From the IMG/VR virus record IMGVR_UViG_3300037189_024976, positions 1 to 57,595 of that record: 57,595 bases of DNA. One strand, 5' to 3'. Below are positions 16,662 through 25,061 of this stretch, piece by piece. Position 1 is the stretch's first letter. Each line of letters begins with the position of its first letter. Position numbers and translations under genes: made by a program. The notes below the pieces were generated by a model. That model was not told the DNA's origin and searched no databases. It worked only from the letters and a program-made list of their open reading frames with translations. This DNA comes from a virus.

Positions 16662-17767
16662 TGGCATTTAAAATAGGCGGAACTCAAATATATCCAGGAA
16701 CTTTACCAACACCTTCAAGTGCTGATCAAGGTTCACCAATGTACAATGATGGAACAAATTATTATTTTGCATATCCAGGTGCAATAAGCACTGTCCCAGG
16801 AACTGGTTGGAGATATCGCACAATTTATACTCACGGATTTTTATGTAATGGATACAAAGGCTCAAATCCATGGAGATCAGTTAATAAAACTTGGCATGCA
16901 ACAGATACTACTTATTATGTTGGAGAGCAAATGGATAGAGCGGGAGCTTATGTAGGTGGTGCATATTCAGATTACAACGGATATATGTTTGGAACAATGG
17001 ATACATTCCAAGGTGCATCTTCTCACGTTTCTTCAATTAATTTACATAATGGTTTGATGAGACAAAATGGACCAGGCACATTTTCTGGAACAGCATCTAA
17101 TTTTGGATATACAGATGCACAAGGTGCAACAGCAGACGTAGGTGGATGGAATCTTTCAGGAACTATAGCTGTTGGTAGTGGAATGACAAATATAACTGGT
17201 CAAGTAGGATATGTTTTGGGCGGTGGAAGAACTGCAATTGATAAATTACATTTTCCTACAGAAATAATGTATGCAACTTCAATAGTGGGTCCTAATACAG
17301 GACAGTCAGTAGCCCCTTGGGGCGGACAAACATATGGTTGGATGCAATATCCATCAGCAGGAAGATATATTACCTGGTCAAATGATTCTATATCTACATG
17401 GGCAGCAGCAACTTCAACTGATGGTCAAAATAAAACTTTGGGATCAAAATATGGATGGGCATATGCGGGAATGGGTGGAAATACTGATTCTAGAATTATG
17501 AAATTTTCAGATTCCACTGGAGCTGCTTTAGCAACACTTTCAAAGCTTAGAGGTTTGGGAGAAGAAAATATGGAGATGGGTCAAGATTGGGGTTATATGT
17601 TGGGTCAATATGATGGACAACAAAATAATCATACAGTTAAAACTCTTTATTCTACAGATGTACAAACTCAAATGGGTTCTGCTTGTATGCCTAAAGGTCA
17701 CGTTGGTCAATCTTCTGGGGATTGTTTTACAGCAGCAGCTACAATAACTTCGGCGGTATCTACATAA
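16661..17767 (+). CDS. Tandem paralogue 2 of 3, probable virion protein
   Basis: This 368-residue protein starts with MAFKIGGTQIYPG at the ATG that overlaps the previous stop as TAATG. A longer reading from an ATG at 16616 is rejected because it lies inside the preceding gene and would destroy the shared MAFK start. It is the shortest of the three homologues because the central region after the MRQNG segment (about residue 122) is reduced. The shared blocks are intact: THGFLCNGYKGSNPWRSVNK, EENMEMGQDWGYMLG and MPKGHVGQSSG. No signal peptide or transmembrane segment is visible. Confidence 0.6.
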   Translation: MAFKIGGTQIYPGTLPTPSSADQGSPMYNDGTNYYFAYPGAISTVPGTGWRYRTIYTHGFLCNGYKGSNPWRSVNKTWHATDTTYYVGEQMDRAGAYVGGAYSDYNGYMFGTMDTFQGASSHVSSINLHNGLMRQNGPGTFSGTASNFGYTDAQGATADVGGWNLSGTIAVGSGMTNITGQVGYVLGGGRTAIDKLHFPTEIMYATSIVGPNTGQSVAPWGGQTYGWMQYPSAGRYITWSNDSISTWAAATSTDGQNKTLGSKYGWAYAGMGGNTDSRIMKFSDSTGAALATLSKLRGLGEENMEMGQDWGYMLGQYDGQQNNHTVKTLYSTDVQTQMGSACMPKGHVGQSSGDCFTAAATITSAVST

Positions 17768-18945
17768 TGGCATTTAAACTTTCTACAACTTCAGTATTTC
17801 CTGGTATATATAATGCACCAACTGCTACAGCAGGCGGAACGCATTTATATTCAAACGGATCAACAACATATTGGAATTATCCAGGTGAAACAAATACATT
17901 AATTAATAACGCAAGCTTTCAATATAGAAGTATAATCACTCACGGATTTCTTTTAGGCGGATACAAAAACTCTAATCCTTGGCGTTCAGTTAACAAGACA
18001 TGGCATGCAACTGACACTACCTATTATGTTGGAGAACAAATGGACAGAGCAGGCGGGTATTTTGATGGTTTTTGGTCAGATTACAATGCGTATGGACTAG
18101 GTACATTTTTAAATGAATCATATACATGTTGCTCAAACTCAGGAGGAACAGTTCATACATCTTCAATCAATTTACATACTGGGTCTGCAAGAACAAGGGG
18201 TTACGGAACATTTGGATCGGGAACAGCTCCAAATTTTGGATATATTGGAGATAACCCAACTGCACAAGGTGTAACATACGGATCTGGATATGCAGCAGAA
18301 GGAACCGCAACACCAGGTGTTGGTGGATGGGATATGTCTGTTCCACGACACACACACGGAGCAATAACAGATCAAGTAGGTCAAAAAGGATACGCAATTG
18401 GTGGCGGTTATGCTGCAGTAGATAAAATGGATTTTGCTACAGAAGTTATGTATACCACAACATCTGCACCATTTTCTACAGGAGCTGGAACTGGTGGAAT
18501 GGGTCAAACTTATGGATGGGCAGTAAACGCTGGAACGGGATACAAACTTACATTCTCAAATGATTCATGGGTTACATGGTCACAACCAGGATCCGATGGT
18601 TATAGAAAGTTTTTGTGTACTAAATTGGGATATTTTTATATTGGAACTGGCGGAAACGTTACTTTGGGCTGGGCACAAGTAAATGATACAACAGGTGCAT
18701 CAATCACAACATTTAATGGTATATCCACCATAGGTGAAGAAAACCTTGAAATGGGACAAAGTTGGGGATACATGCTTGGAAACTATAATGGTAATCAAAA
18801 TAATATGACATGGAAGTTTACTTATTCAAACAATGCTGTAACAGCTATGGGTACAACAACTATGCCAAAGGGACATAATGGACAATCTTCTGGTTTTTGT
18901 GCATCCGCAGCAGCTTCAGTAACTGCTACAAGATACGGTGCATAG
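17767..18945 (+). CDS. Tandem paralogue 3 of 3, probable virion protein
   Basis: This 392-residue protein begins MAFKLSTTSVFPG at the TAATG junction with paralogue 2. It carries the common blocks (THGFLLGGYKNSNPWRSVNK, EENLEMGQSWGYMLG, MPKGHNGQSSG). In the centre it has a CCSNSGG cysteine pair absent from the others, and a GYIGDNPTAQGVTYGSGY stretch shared with paralogue 1 (GYIGLDPAHDGAGVSYG). It ends the operon: a gap with a new extended -10 follows. Three homologues in one operon may form a hetero-oligomer or provide alternative binding specificities. Both ideas are inference. Confidence 0.6.
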   Translation: MAFKLSTTSVFPGIYNAPTATAGGTHLYSNGSTTYWNYPGETNTLINNASFQYRSIITHGFLLGGYKNSNPWRSVNKTWHATDTTYYVGEQMDRAGGYFDGFWSDYNAYGLGTFLNESYTCCSNSGGTVHTSSINLHTGSARTRGYGTFGSGTAPNFGYIGDNPTAQGVTYGSGYAAEGTATPGVGGWDMSVPRHTHGAITDQVGQKGYAIGGGYAAVDKMDFATEVMYTTTSAPFSTGAGTGGMGQTYGWAVNAGTGYKLTFSNDSWVTWSQPGSDGYRKFLCTKLGYFYIGTGGNVTLGWAQVNDTTGASITTFNGISTIGEENLEMGQSWGYMLGNYNGNQNNMTWKFTYSNNAVTAMGTTTMPKGHNGQSSGFCASAAASVTATRYGA

Positions 18946-18957
18946 TTTGCAATATTC

Positions 18958-18966
18958 TGATATAAT
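18958..18966 (+). promoter_or_regulatory. Extended -10 promoter element TGATATAAT
   Basis: A perfect extended -10 sits in the 44-nt gap after the triplicated genes. The ATG at 18990 is 23 nt downstream, with AGGAG (18979-18983) between. No recognisable -35 is present at 16-18 nt spacing. Confidence 0.65.
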
Positions 18967-18989
18967 AGAAAAGTTAATAGGAGAAAATA

Positions 18990-19934
18990 ATGACTGATGA
19001 AACAAATACAAATGATTTGAGCGTTCCATCGCCATATACAGATACTCCTGCATCAGCAGTTGTTTCTACAGATCCCGCAACACCAGTTGCTCCACCTACA
19101 CCTCCAACTATGAAGTATTTAATCATGCGTCAAAGCATGGTTAATGATTTCCTTCATGGGGATGGACACGGGGATATAAATTTAACATGTACAGATGTTT
19201 ATTCAATTTATGATATTGTTTGTGTAAAGATAAGTAGCACGTTATACAACACCTTCAGGCCACAATGGACTGGCAAAGTATTAGAGATAGATGAAGAGAC
19301 TGCTATTTATGGTGCAGCATTCTTCTCTGAAATTCGTCCTGAAGGTAAGATGTGGGAAGCAAAGATGCCACATTATCAAAATACTAAGTCCTCAGTTAGC
19401 TATACAGATAGCGTAGCAGATCAAATTCCACTTAAAAAGATTCCTGTTGTTATTACTCCAGAAATTGAAGAAAAAGTTGTTAAGTTTATGTACATGTTTG
19501 CTAAGATGATTATTGAAGTAGAATTTAATGATAGATATCATGAAATGGTTGACGTATCAACACTAGAGCAAGAATCGTGGGATGTTCAAAAGCACGAAGC
19601 ACAAGAATTCTTAAATAACCCAGAAACTGCATATACTCCATTCCTAGATTATATAGTTCAAGAAAGAGGAATAGAAGATAAAGCAGCTTTCTGTCAAAAA
19701 ATATTAAAAAAGTCAGAAGACTATTATGACAATCTTTCCAAGCTCCTAGTAGATTTTCAAAGACTACTTAAAGCAGCAGAAGGATGTAAAACAATTTGGG
19801 ACATGAATATGTTCTATGAATTCCACTTTGGCATATTAATGCCTCAAAGCCAGGCAATTCAACTAGGTTTAACAGTTAGCGATACCGATTGGAATAGAAA
19901 AGTAGAGGTCAAAGCACATGCATTCAACTTCTGA
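18990..19934 (+). CDS. Hypothetical protein with proline-rich N-terminus
   Basis: This 314-residue soluble protein starts with an acidic, Ser/Thr/Pro-rich leader (residues 1-38, ending ATPVAPPTPPT). A mixed alpha/beta domain follows, with FLHGDGHGDINLTCTDVYSI near residue 52, and then a mainly helical, Lys/Glu-rich second half. It is the first gene of the transcription unit started at 18958 and overlaps the next gene by 17 nt. No catalytic or nucleotide-binding motif is visible. Together with the next gene it may be a structural or assembly pair. I do not recognise a family. Confidence 0.5.
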   Translation: MTDETNTNDLSVPSPYTDTPASAVVSTDPATPVAPPTPPTMKYLIMRQSMVNDFLHGDGHGDINLTCTDVYSIYDIVCVKISSTLYNTFRPQWTGKVLEIDEETAIYGAAFFSEIRPEGKMWEAKMPHYQNTKSSVSYTDSVADQIPLKKIPVVITPEIEEKVVKFMYMFAKMIIEVEFNDRYHEMVDVSTLEQESWDVQKHEAQEFLNNPETAYTPFLDYIVQERGIEDKAAFCQKILKKSEDYYDNLSKLLVDFQRLLKAAEGCKTIWDMNMFYEFHFGILMPQSQAIQLGLTVSDTDWNRKVEVKAHAFNF

Positions 19935-20826
19935 CAATATTGTGGAACAAGCCACAATAATTACAGATGAAAGCAATTTAGTTTCTGGAAATATAGTATC
20001 AAGTGATTTAAATACAATTAACATTTCAGGACAATTTATAGAAAAATACGATTTACAAGGTTATGATATTGATTTAATTAAACAATCAGTTTTGTCTAAT
20101 AATGGACAAACAGATTTTCAATCAAAGTATTTTGTTGCTAATTCTCAAATTACTCCTTATAAGAAGGTAAGACAAGCATTAATGGAACTTGAAGTTCGTT
20201 ATCATGCTTATTTTGAGATTAACAATAGTCTAAAGAAAGCAGAGATTATTGATAAGAAGTTTGCCAGAGATATCGAAGCTAACTTAGATGCGGGACTTGA
20301 TCTAGAAGCAGAAATGTTAAAGATTGATAAAGATAAGAATCTTTATGACATTACAATCTGGAAGCGTAAGATGAGACAATCTGAAATTGAAATCAAGACC
20401 TTCCTAGATATTATCAAAGAGCATGCACCAGATCAAGATAGTTTAGAATATTTTTTAAGAGATAATCCAGAAGAAGAACGCAAGTATTGGATACTTAGAA
20501 TGGGTAAGCAAGCTGCAATGGATATTCTTTCATTTGGTCGTTTAGGAACTGGAAATATGGATTCAATTGCCATGATGGATAGAGAAGATCAGATTGAAAC
20601 TTTAACAGTAGCAATTCAATATTCAGGTATTGTAAATGCAAATGTAGCAGCAATTAGCGATAGTGTTCAGAAGCAAGTGAATGAACTTATTGCAGCAAAT
20701 CAACTAGAATTACCACTAATAGAAGACGGGTTAGAAGAAACAGCATCAAATGTTTTCAGTGCCATTGAATCCAAAGTTAACGGAGAAAGACTTTCAGAAC
20801 TTCCTGGAGTTTCTCAAGCGGAATAA
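19918..20826 (+). CDS. Hypothetical mainly helical protein
   Basis: This 302-residue protein starts inside the end of the previous gene. A Ser/Asn/Ile-rich N-terminus of about 40 residues is followed by long amphipathic helices, for example KKVRQALMELEVRYHAYFEI, AEIIDKKFARDIEANLDAG and DITIWKRKMRQSEIEIKTFL, and a region with LGTGNMDSIAMMDREDQIET. It resembles a coiled-coil structural or assembly protein. The next gene starts 77 nt before its stop in another frame, an unusually long overlap. No enzymatic motif was recognised. Confidence 0.5.
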   Translation: MHSTSDNIVEQATIITDESNLVSGNIVSSDLNTINISGQFIEKYDLQGYDIDLIKQSVLSNNGQTDFQSKYFVANSQITPYKKVRQALMELEVRYHAYFEINNSLKKAEIIDKKFARDIEANLDAGLDLEAEMLKIDKDKNLYDITIWKRKMRQSEIEIKTFLDIIKEHAPDQDSLEYFLRDNPEEERKYWILRMGKQAAMDILSFGRLGTGNMDSIAMMDREDQIETLTVAIQYSGIVNANVAAISDSVQKQVNELIAANQLELPLIEDGLEETASNVFSAIESKVNGERLSELPGVSQAE

Positions 20827-22414
20827 AGATCTAATATACGATTTTTATTTTACATGCCGTATCCCCCCATTTAGTCAAGATGCTATGGGGGATACGTTTA
20901 AAAATGAAGAAGACCACAATTATCTTATTGGAATGGCTACATATGTCCAAGAGGTTACTGGTATTACCGCTTCCGCCGTATTTAACAATATTGAAGTAAG
21001 ACCTTCACAACAAAACCTAGACCTATGGATAGAAAGCTTTAAACCCGTCTATGAGGCTGGAATAAGATCTGTCACAATACCCCATACACATTGGGTGTCT
21101 ACAGGTCAAATACAAGCAAGTTTTCCAGAGTTATTTATAAAGAACACAATCCTCAGAAATGTATCAGAGCCAAGAGATATTGAAAAGCTTGCAAAAGCAG
21201 GATTTAATTATATTAATCTTGATAGAGATTTGATGAGAGATCACGAAAAACTTTTAAGGTTTAAAAAAGCTAAAGAAAAGTACGGAGTTAAACTTTCATT
21301 ATTGGCAAACGAAGGCTGTGCTGGCGGTTGTATTATGATGGATGAACATTATCAGTTTAATAATACAAGAATCTCTACAACCCCGCAATACTTTAATGAT
21401 CCAATCAGTCGTGTATCTTGTCCAAAGTGGGATCATGAAGATCCCGCAATGCCCCTTAAAACAGCTAATTTTCCCCCTTGGAAGGCTGACTGGGACGAGT
21501 TCTTAAATGACCTAGGCATAGATGTTATAAAGATGCATGGGCGGGAATCTACAAGTAGACTCCGTGAAACCATGGACATAATTGATAAGTACAGAGAAGG
21601 TCACGAAATCTTGTTTGAATCATTTAAGGGTTTCTTAGAAGAAACAAATCTAGCAGATAAGCCTATTGATGTATGGCGTAATAAGATTAAAAATTGTAAG
21701 TTTGACTGCTGGGATTGTGGTTTTTGCGATAAGATTTATAATGCTAAATATGGCAAGACTCAAGATCCTATTGTGATGCAAGTCACACAAGAACTAGTTG
21801 ATTCTGTAAACAGAAGAGTAGAACTTGATATTCCAGGATTAACTAGTACTAGAGTGCAATCACTTATAAATGGACTTGCTGGAAAGCTCGGATCATATTT
21901 AGAGGTTGGCTCATATCTCGGATCTACTGGAGCAGCAGCATTAAAAGATAATAGTATAAAAGCTTATTTTGTAGACAATTGGAAAGAAGATGTGACACCC
22001 GTTACACAAGATGGCATTAACATTGTTGAGAATAAGAAAGATAAGTTTATCAATAATATTAAACCATATATCAAAGGCAACGATGTTATGCTCTTTGATT
22101 CTCATATGTTTGCTGTAAATACATCTGATATTAAAGATGTAAAGTTTTTCTTTTACGATGGTCCCCACGATCCTGTTAATACAGCAAATGCAGTACAATA
22201 TTATAAAGATTGTCTTGCTGATACCGCCGTTATTATATTTGATGATGCAAATTGGGACGGGGTTGTAAAAGGTGCAGCAGATGGTATTAAGAAAGCAGGA
22301 TTAAGTATACTGTATTCAAAAATGGTCCTTAACGACATTGAATCTGAAAAAGATTGGTGGAATGGGCTTTATATAGTGGTAGTTACAAAGGAGAAATTAG
22401 ATGCCATCACTTAA
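20750..22414 (+). CDS. Fusion of a U32-like TIM-barrel domain with a class I methyltransferase-like domain
   Basis: The 554-residue protein has two halves. Residues about 25-330 resemble peptidase U32-type TIM barrels: YDFYFTCRIPPFSQDAMGD at the start, GFNYINLDRDLM and VKLSLLANEGCAGGCIMMDE (C-x3-C near residue 190). The half closes with a cysteine cluster CKFDCWDCGFC (about 316-326), suited to an iron-sulphur cluster. Residues about 365-545 resemble a class I methyltransferase: GSYLEVGSYLGSTGAAAL as the glycine-rich loop, an acidic FVDNW strand end, FFFYDGPHD and AVIIFDDANWDG. Members of U32 include RNA-hydroxylating and ubiquinone-hydroxylating Fe-S proteins as well as peptidases, so the reaction is uncertain. 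The start is set by overlap with the previous gene. Confidence 0.55.
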   Translation: MFSVPLNPKLTEKDFQNFLEFLKRNKDLIYDFYFTCRIPPFSQDAMGDTFKNEEDHNYLIGMATYVQEVTGITASAVFNNIEVRPSQQNLDLWIESFKPVYEAGIRSVTIPHTHWVSTGQIQASFPELFIKNTILRNVSEPRDIEKLAKAGFNYINLDRDLMRDHEKLLRFKKAKEKYGVKLSLLANEGCAGGCIMMDEHYQFNNTRISTTPQYFNDPISRVSCPKWDHEDPAMPLKTANFPPWKADWDEFLNDLGIDVIKMHGRESTSRLRETMDIIDKYREGHEILFESFKGFLEETNLADKPIDVWRNKIKNCKFDCWDCGFCDKIYNAKYGKTQDPIVMQVTQELVDSVNRRVELDIPGLTSTRVQSLINGLAGKLGSYLEVGSYLGSTGAAALKDNSIKAYFVDNWKEDVTPVTQDGINIVENKKDKFINNIKPYIKGNDVMLFDSHMFAVNTSDIKDVKFFFYDGPHDPVNTANAVQYYKDCLADTAVIIFDDANWDGVVKGAADGIKKAGLSILYSKMVLNDIESEKDWWNGLYIVVVTKEKLDAIT

Positions 22415-23318
22415 CATACTATTCGAAGAATGGTATTACATTTTAATGCTTGGAACCGTATTGGTTCTTTCATATTATGCACGTAAATATGACGTGTTTC
22501 AACCTCTTTATGCATTTATTGCAAAGAGAATAAAATCAAAAAGAGCAGTAATTGCTCTTACATCAGCCATTTCTGGAGTTCTTCCAATTAATGGTCGTGT
22601 AGTTATTTCTGCTGGAGTTTTAAATACATTAGCACCAGTACACGGAGATGAGCGTAGAAAGAAGTATGGAGTTATTGATTATTTAGCAACTCATCATTTC
22701 TATTTTTGGTCTCCTCTAGAAAAAACAGTTATTCTGCCAATGGCAGCACTTAATATTGGATACTGGTCATTTCTAGGATCAACATGGCCATTACTTGCAA
22801 CAGTAGCCGTATGCACCCTATGGTATATCTTTGGAAAGATCAAGGAAGATGACGTAGAAATTAATGTTAGATCAAGGCGGGAAGTTCAAAAGCTAGACAC
22901 AAAAGCTATTGTAAAAGACAATATAATCACACTGCTTATTGTAACTGGACTTTTGGTTCTTGGTAATTTTGTTGGATATCATAGAGACGCTATTGCAAGT
23001 GCTTTAGGTAATGGACAAAATTCATCATTTTTGATTGTTGCATTAATTGGCTCATTTGTACTTTCATTCATTCTTGGGAGTAGCGGAAAATTTGCAGGAG
23101 TTCTTGGAATCCTTCTTCCAATTTATGGTCAAATGTATCTTCCAATTCTTTTTGCAGTTAATTGGGCGGGATATATATTGTCCCCTATGCATAAGTGCAT
23201 GATAATTGGTAAGCGTATTTTTGGCTCAGATTTTAAAGACTATTACAAGGTATTAGTTGGAGTAGTTGCAGCAGTAATAGCCGTGGCCCTGGTTCATACA
23301 TATACAACTGGATTATAA
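22401..23318 (+). CDS. Polytopic integral membrane protein, possible transporter of the DUF401/ion-transporter type
   Basis: This 305-residue protein has about eight hydrophobic stretches, including WYYILMLGTVLVLSYYA, RAVIALTSAISGVLPINGRV, TWPLLATVAVCTLWYIFG, NIITLLIVTGLLVLGNFVG, FLIVALIGSFVLSFILGSSG and VLVGVVAAVIAVALVHTY. Re-entrant-like loops GVLPINGR and GSSGKFAGVLG are symmetrically placed in the two halves, as in ion-transporter-superfamily carriers. It overlaps the end of the U32-like gene by 14 nt, so both are probably expressed together in the infected cell. It is too large and too polytopic for a holin. The substrate is unknown. Confidence 0.55.
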   Translation: MPSLNILFEEWYYILMLGTVLVLSYYARKYDVFQPLYAFIAKRIKSKRAVIALTSAISGVLPINGRVVISAGVLNTLAPVHGDERRKKYGVIDYLATHHFYFWSPLEKTVILPMAALNIGYWSFLGSTWPLLATVAVCTLWYIFGKIKEDDVEINVRSRREVQKLDTKAIVKDNIITLLIVTGLLVLGNFVGYHRDAIASALGNGQNSSFLIVALIGSFVLSFILGSSGKFAGVLGILLPIYGQMYLPILFAVNWAGYILSPMHKCMIIGKRIFGSDFKDYYKVLVGVVAAVIAVALVHTYTTGL

Positions 23319-23326
23319 GCCTAAAA

Positions 23327-23335
23327 TGGTATAAT
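23327..23335 (+). promoter_or_regulatory. Extended -10 promoter element TGGTATAAT
   Basis: It lies in the 39-nt gap after the membrane protein. The ATG at 23358 follows 22 nt later, with an AGAGGTG ribosome-binding site between. No -35 box was seen. Confidence 0.65.
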
Positions 23336-23357
23336 TAACTAGTAAAAGAGGTGTGTA

Positions 23358-23768
23358 ATGACAAGAGCTAATGACTTAGGAATAGCCTTAACTGGCAATA
23401 GTTCTCTTGCGTTGCACTCTGAAATTCCAACTGCTATATCTACGCATAATGCTGCAGCAGACCCACATACGGCATATATCAAAAAGCTTGCTTATAATGC
23501 CAAAGGAGATATACTTGTTGGAACATCTCAGGGAAATTATCTTAATTTAACTGTGGGTGCAGATGGAACTTTGTTAATTGCAGATGCCACACAAACTGGC
23601 GGTATTCGTTGGGCTGTTTACCCAGTACTTGGATCAACATCTTTAACCCCAGGAACAACAATATCAAATCTTGCGGGAGTAACAATAAATAACACAACAA
23701 TACCATCATCAGCAGCACTAGCAACAATGGGAAAGTCTATTGCTATGGCAATAGTATTCGGAGGATAA
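23358..23768 (+). CDS. Short tail fibre protein with NAKGDILVGT repeat module
   Basis: This 136-residue protein carries a module common in phage tail fibres: STHNAAADPHTAYIKK, NAKGDILVGTSQGN and LTVGADGTLLIADATQTGGI (residues about 28-80). A short Gly/Thr/Ile-rich tail follows. It has no recognisable tip domain, so it may be a fibre base or a connector for the lectin-bearing proteins encoded next. It opens the second fibre block. GGAGG at its 3' end serves the next gene 2 nt downstream. Confidence 0.7.
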   Translation: MTRANDLGIALTGNSSLALHSEIPTAISTHNAAADPHTAYIKKLAYNAKGDILVGTSQGNYLNLTVGADGTLLIADATQTGGIRWAVYPVLGSTSLTPGTTISNLAGVTINNTTIPSSAALATMGKSIAMAIVFGG

Positions 23769-23769
23769 A

Positions 23770-24129
23770 ATGGCAGCACCAAATATAGTAAACGTTGTTA
23801 ATATTAGCGGAAGCACTGCAGTACAACAAGTTACAACATCTGCAACAGCTATTGTTTCAAATACTGCAGCAAGCAATACAGTTGTAAAAGTAAATAACCT
23901 TGTTGTTGCAAATGTTAATGGAACGGCAGCAGCAACAATTACTGCAACAGTTTATAGAGGTAGCGTTGATTACAGATTAGCTTATTTAATTTCTGTTCCA
24001 GCAGGTTCTTCTTTAGTGGTAATTGATAAAGCGACTGGAATATATCTTCAAGAAGGGGACAGTCTTCGTTTAACAGCATCTGCTAACTCATATTTAGAAG
24101 CTGTTTGCTCATACGAAACACTTAGCTAG
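23770..24129 (+). CDS. Small beta-sandwich virion-type protein
   Basis: This 119-residue protein is beta-rich and almost free of charged residues in its first half (VNISGSTAVQQVTTSATAIV). It continues with a typical sandwich pattern: TVYRGSVDYRLAYLISVPAG, SLVVIDKATGIYLQEGDSL and RLTASANSYLEAVCSYE. Small proteins of this pattern accompany fibres in many aquatic phages. It resembles the 4391-4696 protein in size, position and composition. GGAGG lies 5 nt before its ATG. No enzymatic function is suggested. Confidence 0.5.
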   Translation: MAAPNIVNVVNISGSTAVQQVTTSATAIVSNTAASNTVVKVNNLVVANVNGTAAATITATVYRGSVDYRLAYLISVPAGSSLVVIDKATGIYLQEGDSLRLTASANSYLEAVCSYETLS

Positions 24130-24131
24130 TT

Positions 24132-25061
24132 ATGACTAAAAACCATGCGGGAATCAATAGATATATTGGAAATCCAACAGTAAGTTCTGGTACAGCAAAA
24201 GGCATTTTTAAAATGCAAGATCAGCTGGGACTTAATGCAAATTCCGCATGGGTTAAAGATGGACTTTCTGCTGCAACAGCGGGAATTTCTGCAGTACAGC
24301 TTAAAAATGATTTTGGATATAACACGGACGGTGCCTATTGGATTAATTTGCCAAATGTTGGTCCAACACAAATTTATTGCATAATGAACTCGGCTTATGA
24401 TGGCGGGGGATGGATGATGGCAATGAAAGCAACAACAGGAACAACTTTTTCCTATAGTGCAAATTATTGGACAACAACAAATACATTAAACCCAACAGAT
24501 GTTACAAGAAATAATGCTGATGCAAAATATCACACTTTTAATTATTTTAAAGCAAAAGATTTGCTTGCAATTTGGCCTGATATAACCACAGGAACAGGCG
24601 GAAGTATAACTGGGCAAGGCGTTTGGACATGGCTAGAGAATAATTTTTATGTTAATTCAAATAGAATAGAGCCTGTTAATTTTTTTAATTCAAACGTAGG
24701 CGTTGGCAGTACTTCTGGAGGAACAGGTTACTTCAAAAGAGATGCTAAAACTTTTTCTGGTTGGGGTTCTGGAGTATTTAGTAGTCAAGTAGATGTTAGA
24801 TTTTATGGATTTAATTATTATCCTTTCCCAGGATACTCGGTTTCTGGAGGAGTAAGGTGGGGATTTGGTTGGAATGAAAACGGTGAAGGATTGTGGCCTA
24901 GCTTAGCCCCAGTACCAATTTATTTAGGCTCTAATGACGTATCTGGTGGAATTGGTATGGACACAGGTTTCGGAAGCTATTCTGCAGGTGATAAAATTAG
25001 TTGTTGTCAAGATACGACGGGAATTAATAGATCTGCCCGAGTAGAGGTGTATGTTAGATAA
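24132..25061 (+). CDS. Fibre protein with fibrinogen-related lectin domain
   Basis: The 309-residue protein has a short N-terminal part (NHAGINRYIGNPTVSSGT) and a fibrinogen C-terminal-like domain from about residue 55. Typical elements are DGAYWINLPNVGPTQIYCIM and GGGWMMAMKATTG, then SANYWTTTNTLNP and a FNYFKAKDLLAIWP segment, and late Gly/Trp-rich strands (GGVRWGFGWNENGEG). The family binds acetylated or other sugars in animals (ficolins, intelectins) and occurs in some phage fibres. No strong ribosome-binding site precedes ATG 24132, so coupling to the upstream gene is likely. The sugar ligand is unknown. Confidence 0.75.
   Translation: MTKNHAGINRYIGNPTVSSGTAKGIFKMQDQLGLNANSAWVKDGLSAATAGISAVQLKNDFGYNTDGAYWINLPNVGPTQIYCIMNSAYDGGGWMMAMKATTGTTFSYSANYWTTTNTLNPTDVTRNNADAKYHTFNYFKAKDLLAIWPDITTGTGGSITGQGVWTWLENNFYVNSNRIEPVNFFNSNVGVGSTSGGTGYFKRDAKTFSGWGSGVFSSQVDVRFYGFNYYPFPGYSVSGGVRWGFGWNENGEGLWPSLAPVPIYLGSNDVSGGIGMDTGFGSYSAGDKISCCQDTTGINRSARVEVYVR

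Noticed and set aside
16655-16663. GTATAATGG at the junction of the first two tandem paralogues as a promoter
   Set aside because: It arises from the codon GTA, the TAA stop and the ATG start. It overlaps the start codon itself, so it cannot serve that gene.
22401-23318. Holin
   Set aside because: The protein has about eight membrane segments and 305 residues, with no endolysin nearby. It looks like a carrier, not a holin.
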